8,705 nucleotides of DNA from Flavobacterium sp. (GTDB lineage: Bacteria > Bacteroidota > Bacteroidia > Flavobacteriales > Flavobacteriaceae): assembly GCA_030150335.1 (NCBI GenBank), contig JASLGC010000203.1:1-8705 (forward strand), read 5' to 3'. Position numbers and translations under genes: made by a program. The stretch's first letter is position 1; every line of letters starts with the position of its first letter. Positions 1 to 7,734 of the stretch are shown here, in pieces. Under the pieces are notes generated by a model that ran no database searches, had not been told where the DNA came from, and saw only the letters and a list, made by a program, of their open reading frames with translations.

Positions 1-1
1 C

Positions 2-3000
2 AATCGCTTGGCATATCCCTTGAAAGAGCAACGACGTGAGAAAAAGCAAATTGATTATAGCAATTTTATAGATAAGTTAAAAGTTGTGGTTGTTCATAAG
101 CAACCTGATATTTTAATCTGTGAGGTTGAAAACTCGACGACGGAAGAGCATATCCGTGTTCGTATAAATGAATTTGATGTTAATGATGTCTTTGTTACTT
201 GTAATCACTTTTGGGTAGGAGCATCGCTTTATTTAGTTAATATAGGAATAGATGAACACCTGATTTATCACCCTAAAATAGTTATACTGGAACCAGATTA
301 TTTAATTGATGTTTCTGCTATTGCTGAGTGTTTTCAAGATTTCGGAACATCTTCTTTATTATTTTTAAAAGCTAAGTTTGAGGCAATTTCTAACAATAAA
401 TATTTGTTGATAGGAAACTTTGCTAATGCTGTAATGGATGAGTTAGTAAGTTCTGAAGCTCCAGAGGCTGTGGATTTTAATACAGTTTTTGTCAAGCATT
501 TCGAGGCATATCCGTTTGAGCATACTGCTTGTAAGGATATTTTCTCTCCTGAAGATTTTAGACAATACGCTTTTGCGTGTCGTTCTCATTTTAATACAAT
601 TCAACACGTCTATTTAAATGAGTTTCGTCAATATGGTATCTCAAGTCAAGGTAATATCTCGGTAGAGCCAAGTTTCTTGAGTAATGTTTATGGTATTCAA
701 GGGCGTTTAGACTTATTACATACTTTGCCGTCTAAAGTTGATAAAACGACTATTGTAGAGTTGAAGTCAGGAAGTACTCCATATCCAGATGATGGGTACA
801 CAGTAAAACCGAATCACTCTGTGCAGTTGTATTTGTATCACTTGATGTTGTCTGTTGTTAACAATATTAGTTTTAAAGATATAGGCAATGAACAATATTT
901 AAGTGGTTTTATCTTTTATAGCAAAACAAAAAACGGGAATCTGCGTACAGACCAAATAACATTGGCTCGTGTGCAAGAGATATGTGACGTGCGCAATCGC
1001 ATTATTCTAAATGAACAGATATTAAAGTCTGATGATTTGGATGCGATACAAATGCTATTGAGTAAGATTAATCCTCAAAGGTTAATAAACAACCCTGTGA
1101 ATAGCAAGTTCAAAGATATATTGACTAAACAGTTTGATGAGTTTTTAAAGCCTTTGCAAAAGGCAAATGAATTAGAGTTGACGTATTTCTATTCGTTTGT
1201 AAGCTTTATCGCAAGGGAACAATATATCAGTAAATTGGGTATCGGTAATTACGAAGGAAACAATGGACTGGCAAGTTTGTGGTTAGACGATTTGGAAGAT
1301 AAAAAAGAGAAATACAGTATTTTATTCGACTTAGAGATAAAAGAGAATCGCATATCTACAAAAGAGAAACTGATTGTATTCAACAGAACCATTACTGATG
1401 ATTTTGTGAACTTCCGAGAAGGGGATATATGTGTTTTATATCCAAGAGAGGTTGAAACTGATATTGCAGTATCTCATCAGATATTTAAGTGCTCGATTAG
1501 AAAGATTACTAAAGATACCGTAGTAGTTGTCTTTAGACACATGCAGCGAAGTGAAGCTTATTTCAAGCAGTTTAAATTTTGGGCATTAGAGCGAGATTTT
1601 ATGGATAGTTCCTTTACCAGTATGTATAAGGGAATGTATTCATTTTTGAATTCTCCTGCTAAGCATCGCGAGATAATGTTGAATCAATTACCGCCTGCTT
1701 TAGGAGTTCCGTATGGTTATTATAAGCCAACGCTATCTGTGGAGCAAAACCGTATTTTGAACAATGCATTAAGTTCGGAAGATTACTTTGTTTTAAACGG
1801 ACCACCGGGTACCGGGAAGACGTCTCACATTATCAAAGAATTGGTTAGGGAGTTGTATGTTAATAGCAACCAGAATATCTTATTGTTGGCCTATACCAAT
1901 AAGGCAGTAGATGAATTGTGTGAAACAATCAACGAGGCATTGGATGATATTACCTCAGCAAACAACTATAAGTTTATCCGCATAGGTAGTTCTCTGGCTT
2001 GCAATAGTAATTTTCACAACTGTTTATTAGATAATATTATTGTAGAAAAGCGCCAGCAACACGCATTAGATGAAGAGAAGTTTACCCGTGGTAGTTTCTC
2101 AAAGATAATCAGTAATAATAGAATATTTGTATCAACGGTAGCTTCTATGTCAAGTAAAGATGATGTATTTCAATTGAAGCAATTCGACACGTTGATTATA
2201 GATGAAGCCTCTCAAATATTAGAACCACAGATTATAGGAATGCTACACAAGTGCAATCGTTTCATTATGATTGGAGATCATAAGCAGTTACCAGCAATTG
2301 TAGTTCAAGATGAGGTAAGTTCAAAAACAAACAATGTCTTATTGGAAAACATGGGACTTGGCGATAGAAGAAATTCTTTGTTTGAGCGATTGTTCAATTA
2401 TTGCAAACGCAATGGGTATGATTATGCTTGTGACACGTTGACTTATCAAGGTCGTATGCACCAAGACATAGCAGTATTTCCTAATATCAACTTTTATGAT
2501 GGTCAGCTAAAGGAAGCTTATCACTTGAGTAATTTGTCAGAAATAGCTAAGAAGAGTTTAGCCAGACAAGTTCGTGAATTAGCTTTAGCAGTATCAGACA
2601 TCAATAAGAAACCACTTGATGTATCTATTGTTAATGAACGTTTGTTGTTTTTCAATAGTGAAGAGGAACAATCGGAGCACTCAGGTAAAGTCAATGAGAG
2701 TGAAGCTAATTTGGTTGTGTATTTAATTCAACGTTTAATAGAGATTTATAAGCATAATAACCTTCCTTTTGATGTAAGTAATAAGGTAGGGATTATTGCG
2801 CCATTTAAGAATCAGATTGCTTTAATCAAGAACAAATTAGAGGAAGCCGATATTCCAGATTACGATTATATAACAGTAGATACCGTTGAGCGCTTTCAAG
2901 GTGGTCAGCGCGATATCATTATCTATTCCTTTGCAGTTAATAACCTTTTTCAGTTAGATAGTGTAGTCAATTTAAATGAAGATAAAACAGTCGATCGTAA

Positions 3001-4075
3001 GTTGAATGTCGCTTTGACTCGTGCTAAAGAGCAAATCTTTTTAATTGGTAATGCAGGTATATTAAGTCAAAATCACGTGTATTATAAACTAATTGAGTTT
3101 ATAAAAGAGAGAGGAGGAGAGGTAGCTGAGTCTATTCAAGAAATACTTACAGGTATAAAGACTATTGAAGCTTTAAATACCTCATCAAATAGTGACACAG
3201 TAATAAAGTCCCCTTTTTTCAGTGAGTTCTATCACAAGGAAATTACGTTGCCTTTTATACAGAGAGGTGTGTACAAGGAAGATACATTGTTTGGTATGCC
3301 TAAATCCATTATACAAAATAAGGTGTTAGAATATGGACGAACAGATTTTAATCAGCCCTATGTTTTAGAAGATACAACTATCTCTGCATCGGATAAAGTA
3401 TACTTATTTTATTTGTTGCAAAGTGAAGAACATTACTATATAGCTAAGATTATCTATAATAGAATACAGAAGTTTCTGCTGCATGAAATAAGTAATTCAA
3501 ATGGTAGTATTGCAGTTGTAGATTTTAGTAATCTACCAGGTATTTATCCAATTTGTGTTCATCAACAATTAGTAAAAGTTATTAACAATGATGTTGATAA
3601 CTATGTTGATAACCTAAAGTTACCTGTTAGTATAAATGTATTCAATGTTAATAAGTATGTAAGTGTTGAACATAAAGGGAAAGCACTTGTCAACAGTTAT
3701 TTAGAAAGTAAACAACATAGTGAGATATCTCTTGAAAGTATTGATTTTGCTGGTTTCAAGAAGTTTGTGGATAATTTAAAGCAAATGGGAATAGTTATTT
3801 TCAATGTTGATGAGAGTTGTTTTATTGCCGATTCTGAGATGTTTAACTTGTTGATAAAAGTTATTAACAATGCTGTTCGTAACCTTAAAAACAGTAATTG
3901 TGTGATTGTGTATAAAAAACAATATAAGAGCAGTTTTCAGTTAGAACAATTGAAGCGAATCATAGAAGATGATTATCATGTAGTTATCAAAGAAAGTAAA
4001 AGCGTAACTTATTTTAATACTATTTTAGAAACGAACAAAACGGAGGAAATAAACTATGAAGTTTTGTGTTTTTAA
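2..4075 (+). CDS. Dna2-like PD-(D/E)XK nuclease / SF1B helicase fusion, 5' end outside window
   Basis: Residues are numbered from the TTG at 8. The frame is open to the window edge and TTG is a poor start, so the gene probably begins upstream. A RecB/Cas4-type nuclease core lies near residues 160-285: GRLD (D235), VELKSG (E251, K253) and QLYLY (Q273, Y277). A beta-barrel-like stretch near 455-515 precedes the helicase. Helicase motifs follow in order: I GPPGTGKT (598-605, K604), Ia AYTNKAVDEL (from 628), II DEAS (732-735), III GDHKQLPA (756-763), IV YQGRMH (813-818), V VDTVERFQGGQRD (957-969), VI NVALTRAK (1000-1007). All catalytic residues looked for are present. This order is that of Dna2/Upf1-like SF1B enzymes, so ATP-driven 5'-3' unwinding coupled to ssDNA cleavage is inferred. 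The four-cysteine Fe-S cluster of Dna2/AddB nucleases is not evident. Residues from about 1040 to 1355 match nothing I recognise. The role could be repair, recombination or phage defence; the sequence does not decide. Confidence 0.88.
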   Translation, partial: NRLAYPLKEQRREKKQIDYSNFIDKLKVVVVHKQPDILICEVENSTTEEHIRVRINEFDVNDVFVTCNHFWVGASLYLVNIGIDEHLIYHPKIVILEPDYLIDVSAIAECFQDFGTSSLLFLKAKFEAISNNKYLLIGNFANAVMDELVSSEAPEAVDFNTVFVKHFEAYPFEHTACKDIFSPEDFRQYAFACRSHFNTIQHVYLNEFRQYGISSQGNISVEPSFLSNVYGIQGRLDLLHTLPSKVDKTTIVELKSGSTPYPDDGYTVKPNHSVQLYLYHLMLSVVNNISFKDIGNEQYLSGFIFYSKTKNGNLRTDQITLARVQEICDVRNRIILNEQILKSDDLDAIQMLLSKINPQRLINNPVNSKFKDILTKQFDEFLKPLQKANELELTYFYSFVSFIAREQYISKLGIGNYEGNNGLASLWLDDLEDKKEKYSILFDLEIKENRISTKEKLIVFNRTITDDFVNFREGDICVLYPREVETDIAVSHQIFKCSIRKITKDTVVVVFRHMQRSEAYFKQFKFWALERDFMDSSFTSMYKGMYSFLNSPAKHREIMLNQLPPALGVPYGYYKPTLSVEQNRILNNALSSEDYFVLNGPPGTGKTSHIIKELVRELYVNSNQNILLLAYTNKAVDELCETINEALDDITSANNYKFIRIGSSLACNSNFHNCLLDNIIVEKRQQHALDEEKFTRGSFSKIISNNRIFVSTVASMSSKDDVFQLKQFDTLIIDEASQILEPQIIGMLHKCNRFIMIGDHKQLPAIVVQDEVSSKTNNVLLENMGLGDRRNSLFERLFNYCKRNGYDYACDTLTYQGRMHQDIAVFPNINFYDGQLKEAYHLSNLSEIAKKSLARQVRELALAVSDINKKPLDVSIVNERLLFFNSEEEQSEHSGKVNESEANLVVYLIQRLIEIYKHNNLPFDVSNKVGIIAPFKNQIALIKNKLEEADIPDYDYITVDTVERFQGGQRDIIIYSFAVNNLFQLDSVVNLNEDKTVDRKLNVALTRAKEQIFLIGNAGILSQNHVYYKLIEFIKERGGEVAESIQEILTGIKTIEALNTSSNSDTVIKSPFFSEFYHKEITLPFIQRGVYKEDTLFGMPKSIIQNKVLEYGRTDFNQPYVLEDTTISASDKVYLFYLLQSEEHYYIAKIIYNRIQKFLLHEISNSNGSIAVVDFSNLPGIYPICVHQQLVKVINNDVDNYVDNLKLPVSINVFNVNKYVSVEHKGKALVNSYLESKQHSEISLESIDFAGFKKFVDNLKQMGIVIFNVDESCFIADSEMFNLLIKVINNAVRNLKNSNCVIVYKKQYKSSFQLEQLKRIIEDDYHVVIKESKSVTYFNTILETNKTEEINYEVLCF
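3573..3872 (+). repeat. 18-bp direct repeat pair plus 12-bp tandem repeat inside the nuclease-helicase gene
   Basis: The 18-mer TAAAAGTTATTAACAATG occurs at 3573-3590 and again at 3855-3872, in the same reading frame, encoding KVINN in both places. Directly after the first copy, ATGTTGATAACT and ATGTTGATAACC (3591-3614) form a 12-bp tandem repeat with 11 of 12 identical, encoding the back-to-back peptide DVDN-YVDN. If the tandem unit is collapsed, the two peptides line up as VKVINNDVDNLK and IKVINNAVRNLK. This suggests an internal duplication in the C-terminal region rather than a mobile repeat. Confidence 0.55.
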
Positions 4076-4120
4076 ATAAGGGAGTGTTTTTTTTAAAAGA
4101 AATAAAGGTTGAGGTGATAG

Positions 4121-4166
4121 TTGCTTTTGAAAAACAGGAGCTTTTGTAAAGCAGGTTCAAAAGCAA
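4121..4166. repeat. 11-bp inverted repeat enclosing a 17-bp imperfect tandem repeat
   Basis: The arms TTGCTTTTGAA (4121-4131) and TTCAAAAGCAA (4156-4166) are perfect reverse complements, 24 bases apart. A 17-bp unit is repeated back to back: GCTTTTGAAAAACAGGA (4123-4139) and GCTTTTGTAAAGCAGGT (4140-4156), 14 of 17 identical. A smaller hairpin, GCTTT-TGT-AAAGC (4140-4152), sits in the loop. The structure lies between the nuclease-helicase stop and the lipoprotein start and overlaps the -33 element of the predicted lipoprotein promoter. It could be an operator, or a hairpin ending the upstream transcript, although only a modest T-rich stretch follows it. The symmetry is seen directly; any function is inferred. 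Confidence 0.6.
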
Positions 4167-4174
4167 TACTTTTG
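4143..4174 (+). promoter_or_regulatory. Bacteroidota-type promoter for the lipoprotein gene
   Basis: TTTG (4143-4146) and TACTTTTG (4167-4174) are separated by 20 bases and match the primary sigma consensus of Bacteroidota, TTTG-N(about 19)-TAnnTTTG. The -7 box ends 22 bases before the ATG at 4197, so the leader would be very short and A-rich, with no clear Shine-Dalgarno site, as is usual in this phylum. The -33 element falls inside the second 17-bp repeat unit and the -7 box directly abuts the right arm of the inverted repeat. Confidence 0.6.
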
Positions 4175-4196
4175 TTGTAAAATAAAAAATAAAGAG

Positions 4197-4685
4197 ATGA
4201 AGAAAATTATATTAGGTCTATTTGCAAGTTTGTTCTTATTGACATCTTGTAAAGACAGAGAAGCAGATTTGAATTTAAGTGTATCTAAGTGGAACTCCAC
4301 ACTTTCTAAAATGGAAGCTGTTTACAATATTGAGAGTAGAATAGAGAAGCCAGCTGATTATGTTGTAATCAAAGGAAGAGCAACAGAAGCAAAAGAATAT
4401 ATTGCTAATTCTATTGAAGAATACGCAGCAATGGATTTAGAAGAAGATGCTAAGCCAATGAGAGACGCTCTAATCTCTTATATGAGAGGGAGTGATGCAA
4501 CATTAGATGTTTTCTTAGAAATGAGCGCAAAAGCAGATAGTTTAACTAAAAACGACGTGCAAGCGTATTATACTAAGCTTGAAGAGTTGTCAATGGAGTT
4601 AAATCACGATGCAATTAAGCTAAAAGACGCACAACGTGAGTTTGCTAAAGCACATCATATCAGAAATTACATTATTGAAGATTAA
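4197..4685 (+). CDS. Small helical lipoprotein, possibly surface-exposed
   Basis: A 162-residue protein with a classical lipoprotein signal: two lysines, a hydrophobic core and the lipobox LTSC, giving lipidated Cys18 after signal peptidase II cleavage. The residues after it, K19-D20-R21-E22, resemble the Lys-acidic lipoprotein export signal described in Bacteroidota, so outer-membrane surface display is possible. The mature part (about 145 residues) is rich in Glu, Lys, Ala and Met with no further cysteines and looks almost entirely alpha-helical. Its layout, with an early WN...KME..YN helix and an ending like QREFAKAH, recalls the LIC11966-type surface lipoproteins, but that is a memory-based resemblance that was not tested. 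The start is the only ATG that includes the signal peptide, and it sits behind a good promoter. The gene appears monocistronic, with a hairpin terminator 17 bases after the stop. Function unknown. Confidence 0.85.
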   Translation: MKKIILGLFASLFLLTSCKDREADLNLSVSKWNSTLSKMEAVYNIESRIEKPADYVVIKGRATEAKEYIANSIEEYAAMDLEEDAKPMRDALISYMRGSDATLDVFLEMSAKADSLTKNDVQAYYTKLEELSMELNHDAIKLKDAQREFAKAHHIRNYIIED

Positions 4686-4702
4686 ATACTTTTTCTAAAC
4701 AT

Positions 4703-4736
4703 AAAAAAAGCACCATCATTTTGATGGTGCTTTTTT
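4703..4736. terminator. Bidirectional rho-independent terminator between convergent genes
   Basis: The stem GCACCATCA (4710-4718) pairs perfectly with TGATGGTGC (4722-4730) around a 3-base TTT loop. It is flanked by an A-tract at 4703-4709 and a T-tract at 4731-4736, which extend the pairing. On the + strand the T-tract follows the hairpin and ends the lipoprotein transcript. On the - strand the A-tract becomes the U-tract and ends the gcvP transcript, whose stop is at 4758-4760. Confidence 0.93.
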
Positions 4737-4757
4737 ATATCTATAAATCCCAAAGGA

Positions 4758-7610
4758 TTAGTTTTCCATATATACTTCAATAGGAGCACAAGAACAGATT
4801 AAGTTTCTATCTCCGTAAGCATCGTCAATACGACGTACAGAAGGCCATAATTTGTTTTCAGCTACATAAGGTAGTGGATAAGCCGCTTTTTGTCTTGAGT
4901 ATGGTAAATCCCAGTTATCAGCAGTTAATAAAGCTAATGTGTGAGGAGCATTTTTCAACTCGTTCACAGGGTTTTCAATTGTTGCATTCTCAATTTCTTT
5001 ACGGATAGAAATCATTGCATCACAGAAACGGTCAAGCTCTTGAACGCTTTCACTTTCTGTTGGTTCAATCATCAATGTACCAGCTACAGGGAAAGAAACC
5101 GTAGGAGCGTGGAATCCATAATCGATTAAACGTTTAGCGATATCAGTTACTTCAATACCTTTTTCTTTGAATTCACGTACATCAAGAATCATTTCGTGTG
5201 CAGCACGTCCTTTTTCACCTGTATAAAGAATTGCATAATGCTCTTCTAAACGAGTTTTAAGGTAGTTAGCATTCAAGATAGCTTGTTGTGTAACTTTCTT
5301 CAATCCTTCTGTTCCTAACATAGCGATGTAACCGTAAGAGATTAAACATACTAAAGCAGAACCATAAGGAGCAGCAGAAATAGAAGTGATAGCATTTTTA
5401 CCACCAACTTTTACCACTGGGTTAGAAGGTAAGAACTCAACTAAGTGTTCAGCAACACAGATTGGTCCTACACCAGGTCCACCTCCTCCGTGAGGAATAG
5501 CGAATGTTTTGTGTAAGTTTAAGTGACAAACGTCAGCTCCAATGTTTGCAGGGTTTGTAATAGCAACCTGAGCGTTCATGTTAGCACCATCCATATACAC
5601 CTGTCCTCCGTTATCGTGGATGATTTGAGTAATCTCCATAATAGCCGATTCGTAAACACCGTGTGTAGAAGGGTAAGTAACCATTAAACAAGCCAAGTTA
5701 TCTTTGTGTTGTTCAGCTTTAGCTTTCAAGTCTGCAACGTCGATATTTCCTTCAGGAGTAGTTTTAGTAACTACAACTTTCATTCCAGCCATAGCGGCAG
5801 AAGCAGGGTTAGTACCGTGAGCAGAAGCAGGGATTAAAGCGATATCTCTTTGGAAGTCTCCTCTTGAGTGGTGATAAGCACGAATAGTCATAAGACCAGC
5901 ATACTCTCCTTGTGCACCTGAGTTTGGTTGTAATGTTGTACCAGCAAATCCAGTGATAACACTTAATTTGTCTTCAAGGTCTTTCAACATTTCTAAGTAT
6001 CCTTGAGCTTGGTCAGCAGGAACGAATGGGTGAACATTGTTCCATTGTGGGTTACTTAAAGGCAACATCTCAGCTGCTGCGTTTAATTTCATAGTACAAG
6101 AACCTAAAGAAATCATTGAGTGATTCAATGCTAAATCTTTACGCTCAAGTTTCTTGATATAACGCATTAACTCTGTTTCAGAGTGGCAATTGTTAAAAGC
6201 AGCGTGTTGTAAGAACGTAGAAGTACGTTTTAACTTTGCAGGGTATTTAACAGTAGTTTCGTCTAATGCAACAACTTCAAAAGCATCTTTACCAACAGCC
6301 TTAGCAAAAATAGTTACGATTGTGTTGATGTCTTTTAACTCTACAGTTTCGTTTAACGAAATAGAGATTGTGTTCGCATCGATATAGTTGAAGTTTACTT
6401 GATTTTCAAGAGCAATAGCTTTTACTTTATCAGCATCAGCTTTTACAGTGATTGTATCAAAGTAAGCAGCATTTGTTTGTTCTATTCCTAATTTCTCTAA
6501 GCTTGAAGCTAAAGTAACCGCTTTTGCATGTACACCGTTAGCAATTGCTTGCAATCCTTTTGGTCCGTGGTAAACAGCGTAGAAACTCGCCATAACCGCT
6601 AACAATACTTGAGCAGTACAGATGTTAGAAGTAGCTTTCTCACGTTTGATGTGTTGCTCACGAGTTTGAAGTGCCATACGCAATGCAGTATTACCATCAG
6701 CATCTTTAGAAACACCGATAATACGACCTGGCATACTACGTTTGTACTCTTCTTTCGTAGCGAAATAAGCAGCGTGAGGACCTCCGTATCCTAATGGAAT
6801 ACCAAAACGTTGAGTAGTACCAACTACTACGTCAGCTCCCATTTCTCCTGGAGGAGTTAAAGAAACTAAAGATAAGATATCAGCAGCTACAGCCACTTTA
6901 ATGTCTTTAGATTTTGCAGTGTGAATAAAATCAGCGTAATCATTTACGATACCATGTTTTCCAGGGTATTGTAAAATAGCTCCAAAGAATTCTTCTGAGA
7001 AGTCAAACTCCTCGTGGTTACCAACAACTAATTCAACTCCGAAAGGTGTTGCTCTTGTTTGTAATACAGATAAAGTTTGAGGTAAAATCTCTTCAGAAAC
7101 GAAGAACTTAACTACGTTGTTTTTCTTTTGGTCTCTTGTTCTAACGTCAAATAACAAAATCATCGCTTCAGCAGCAGATGTTGACTCATCCAATAGAGAA
7201 GCATTTGCAATCTCCATTCCTGTTAATTCAATTACAGTAGTTTGGAAGTTTAACAAAGCCTCTAAACGACCTTGAGCCACTTCTGCTTGATACGGAGTAT
7301 AAGCAGTATACCATCCTGGGTTTTCAAATACGTTACGAATGATAGCTGCAGGTACTACAGCCTCGTTGTATCCTAAACCGATAAAAGAGCGGAATATTTT
7401 ATTTTTATTTCCCAATGCTTGAATATGAGATAAGTATTCATATTCGTTCATTGCAGGAGCAAGATTTAAATCTTCTTTTAAACGAATTGCGTCTGGAAAC
7501 GTTTCGTCAATTAATTGCTCAATGTTTTCAACCTTTACAGTCTTAAACATTTGTGCTAAGTCTTCAGGACGAGGACCTATGTGTCTTAAAGCAAATGTGT
7601 TTGTTTTCAT
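4758..7610 (-). CDS. gcvP: Glycine dehydrogenase (decarboxylating), glycine cleavage system P-protein
   Basis: This PLP enzyme decarboxylates glycine and passes the aminomethyl group to lipoyl-H-protein, the first step of the cytoplasmic glycine cleavage system that feeds methylene-tetrahydrofolate. The protein has 950 residues, the normal length of the single-chain form in which both halves are fused. The N-terminal half opens with FALRHIGP, the family signature. In the C-terminal half I see AHGTNPAS (about 597-604), VTYPSTHG (644-651), DGAN (674-677), the PLP-lysine motif HLNLHKTF with Lys701, and the glycine-rich loop GGGGPG (708-713). It ends with the usual CSCAP segment. No frameshift or missing key residue was found. 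The ATG at 7608-7610 gives the family's usual N-terminus. The gene stands alone: gcvT and gcvH are not in the window. It converges on the lipoprotein gene and diverges from the membrane protein gene. The leader is too short for a glycine riboswitch. Confidence 0.98.
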   Translation of the reverse strand: MKTNTFALRHIGPRPEDLAQMFKTVKVENIEQLIDETFPDAIRLKEDLNLAPAMNEYEYLSHIQALGNKNKIFRSFIGLGYNEAVVPAAIIRNVFENPGWYTAYTPYQAEVAQGRLEALLNFQTTVIELTGMEIANASLLDESTSAAEAMILLFDVRTRDQKKNNVVKFFVSEEILPQTLSVLQTRATPFGVELVVGNHEEFDFSEEFFGAILQYPGKHGIVNDYADFIHTAKSKDIKVAVAADILSLVSLTPPGEMGADVVVGTTQRFGIPLGYGGPHAAYFATKEEYKRSMPGRIIGVSKDADGNTALRMALQTREQHIKREKATSNICTAQVLLAVMASFYAVYHGPKGLQAIANGVHAKAVTLASSLEKLGIEQTNAAYFDTITVKADADKVKAIALENQVNFNYIDANTISISLNETVELKDINTIVTIFAKAVGKDAFEVVALDETTVKYPAKLKRTSTFLQHAAFNNCHSETELMRYIKKLERKDLALNHSMISLGSCTMKLNAAAEMLPLSNPQWNNVHPFVPADQAQGYLEMLKDLEDKLSVITGFAGTTLQPNSGAQGEYAGLMTIRAYHHSRGDFQRDIALIPASAHGTNPASAAMAGMKVVVTKTTPEGNIDVADLKAKAEQHKDNLACLMVTYPSTHGVYESAIMEITQIIHDNGGQVYMDGANMNAQVAITNPANIGADVCHLNLHKTFAIPHGGGGPGVGPICVAEHLVEFLPSNPVVKVGGKNAITSISAAPYGSALVCLISYGYIAMLGTEGLKKVTQQAILNANYLKTRLEEHYAILYTGEKGRAAHEMILDVREFKEKGIEVTDIAKRLIDYGFHAPTVSFPVAGTLMIEPTESESVQELDRFCDAMISIRKEIENATIENPVNELKNAPHTLALLTADNWDLPYSRQKAAYPLPYVAENKLWPSVRRIDDAYGDRNLICSCAPIEVYMEN

Positions 7611-7629
7611 TTGGACAATTAAATATTAG

Positions 7630-7647
7630 TTGTGTTTAAGCACACAA
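7630..7647. other. Small inverted repeat over the gcvP promoter, possible operator
   Basis: TTGTGT (7630-7635) and ACACAA (7642-7647) form a 6-bp inverted repeat around a 6-base spacer. It overlaps the predicted gcvP -7 box and the expected transcription start, a position suited to a repressor site. The short arms could arise by chance. Confidence 0.3.
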
Positions 7648-7652
7648 AAATA
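7645..7652 (-). promoter_or_regulatory. -7 box of the predicted gcvP promoter
   Basis: Read on the - strand this is TATTTTTG, a full match to the Bacteroidota box TAnnTTTG, 34 bases upstream of the gcvP ATG. No TTTG is present at the usual -33 spacing; the closest is TTCG (complement of 7674-7677, 21-base spacer). The box is convincing, the complete promoter less so. Confidence 0.5.
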
Positions 7653-7686
7653 ACCATTAATCTGACATTTTGTCGAATAATACTTT

Positions 7687-7694
7687 TAATTTTG
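7687..7694 (+). promoter_or_regulatory. -7 box of the predicted promoter for the UbiA-like gene
   Basis: TAATTTTG matches TAnnTTTG and lies 40 bases before the ATG at 7735. The only nearby TTTG (7669-7672) leaves a 14-base spacer, shorter than usual, so the -33 element is uncertain. Together with the gcvP box on the other strand it forms a back-to-back promoter pair whose upstream regions share 7653-7686. Confidence 0.45.
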
Positions 7695-7734
7695 AAAACT
7701 TATTATACTATCTGAACATTATTTCAGAATACTT

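Noticed and set aside
8..10. TTG at 8 as the true start of the nuclease-helicase
   Set aside because: The frame is open to the window edge, TTG is uncommon as a start, and no leader can be seen; the gene is treated as cut at the left edge.
4056..4079. Seven-codon ORF (MKFCVFK) with a GGAGG-like site upstream, overlapping the helicase stop
   Set aside because: Too short to support as a gene, and Shine-Dalgarno sites carry little weight in this phylum.
4941..5129. Plus-strand open frame of 62 codons
   Set aside because: Antisense shadow inside the intact gcvP; no recognisable product or promoter.
6190..6387. Plus-strand open frame of 65 codons
   Set aside because: Antisense shadow inside gcvP.
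6609..6794. Plus-strand open frame of 61 codons
   Set aside because: Antisense shadow inside gcvP.
7611..7652. Glycine riboswitch ahead of gcvP
   Set aside because: The predicted leader is under 40 bases, far too short for the aptamer, and no conserved aptamer core is visible.
7664..7674. GACA-TTT-TGTC palindrome as a stand-alone operator
   Set aside because: Four-base arms are expected by chance in A/T-rich DNA; mentioned only as part of the divergent promoter region.
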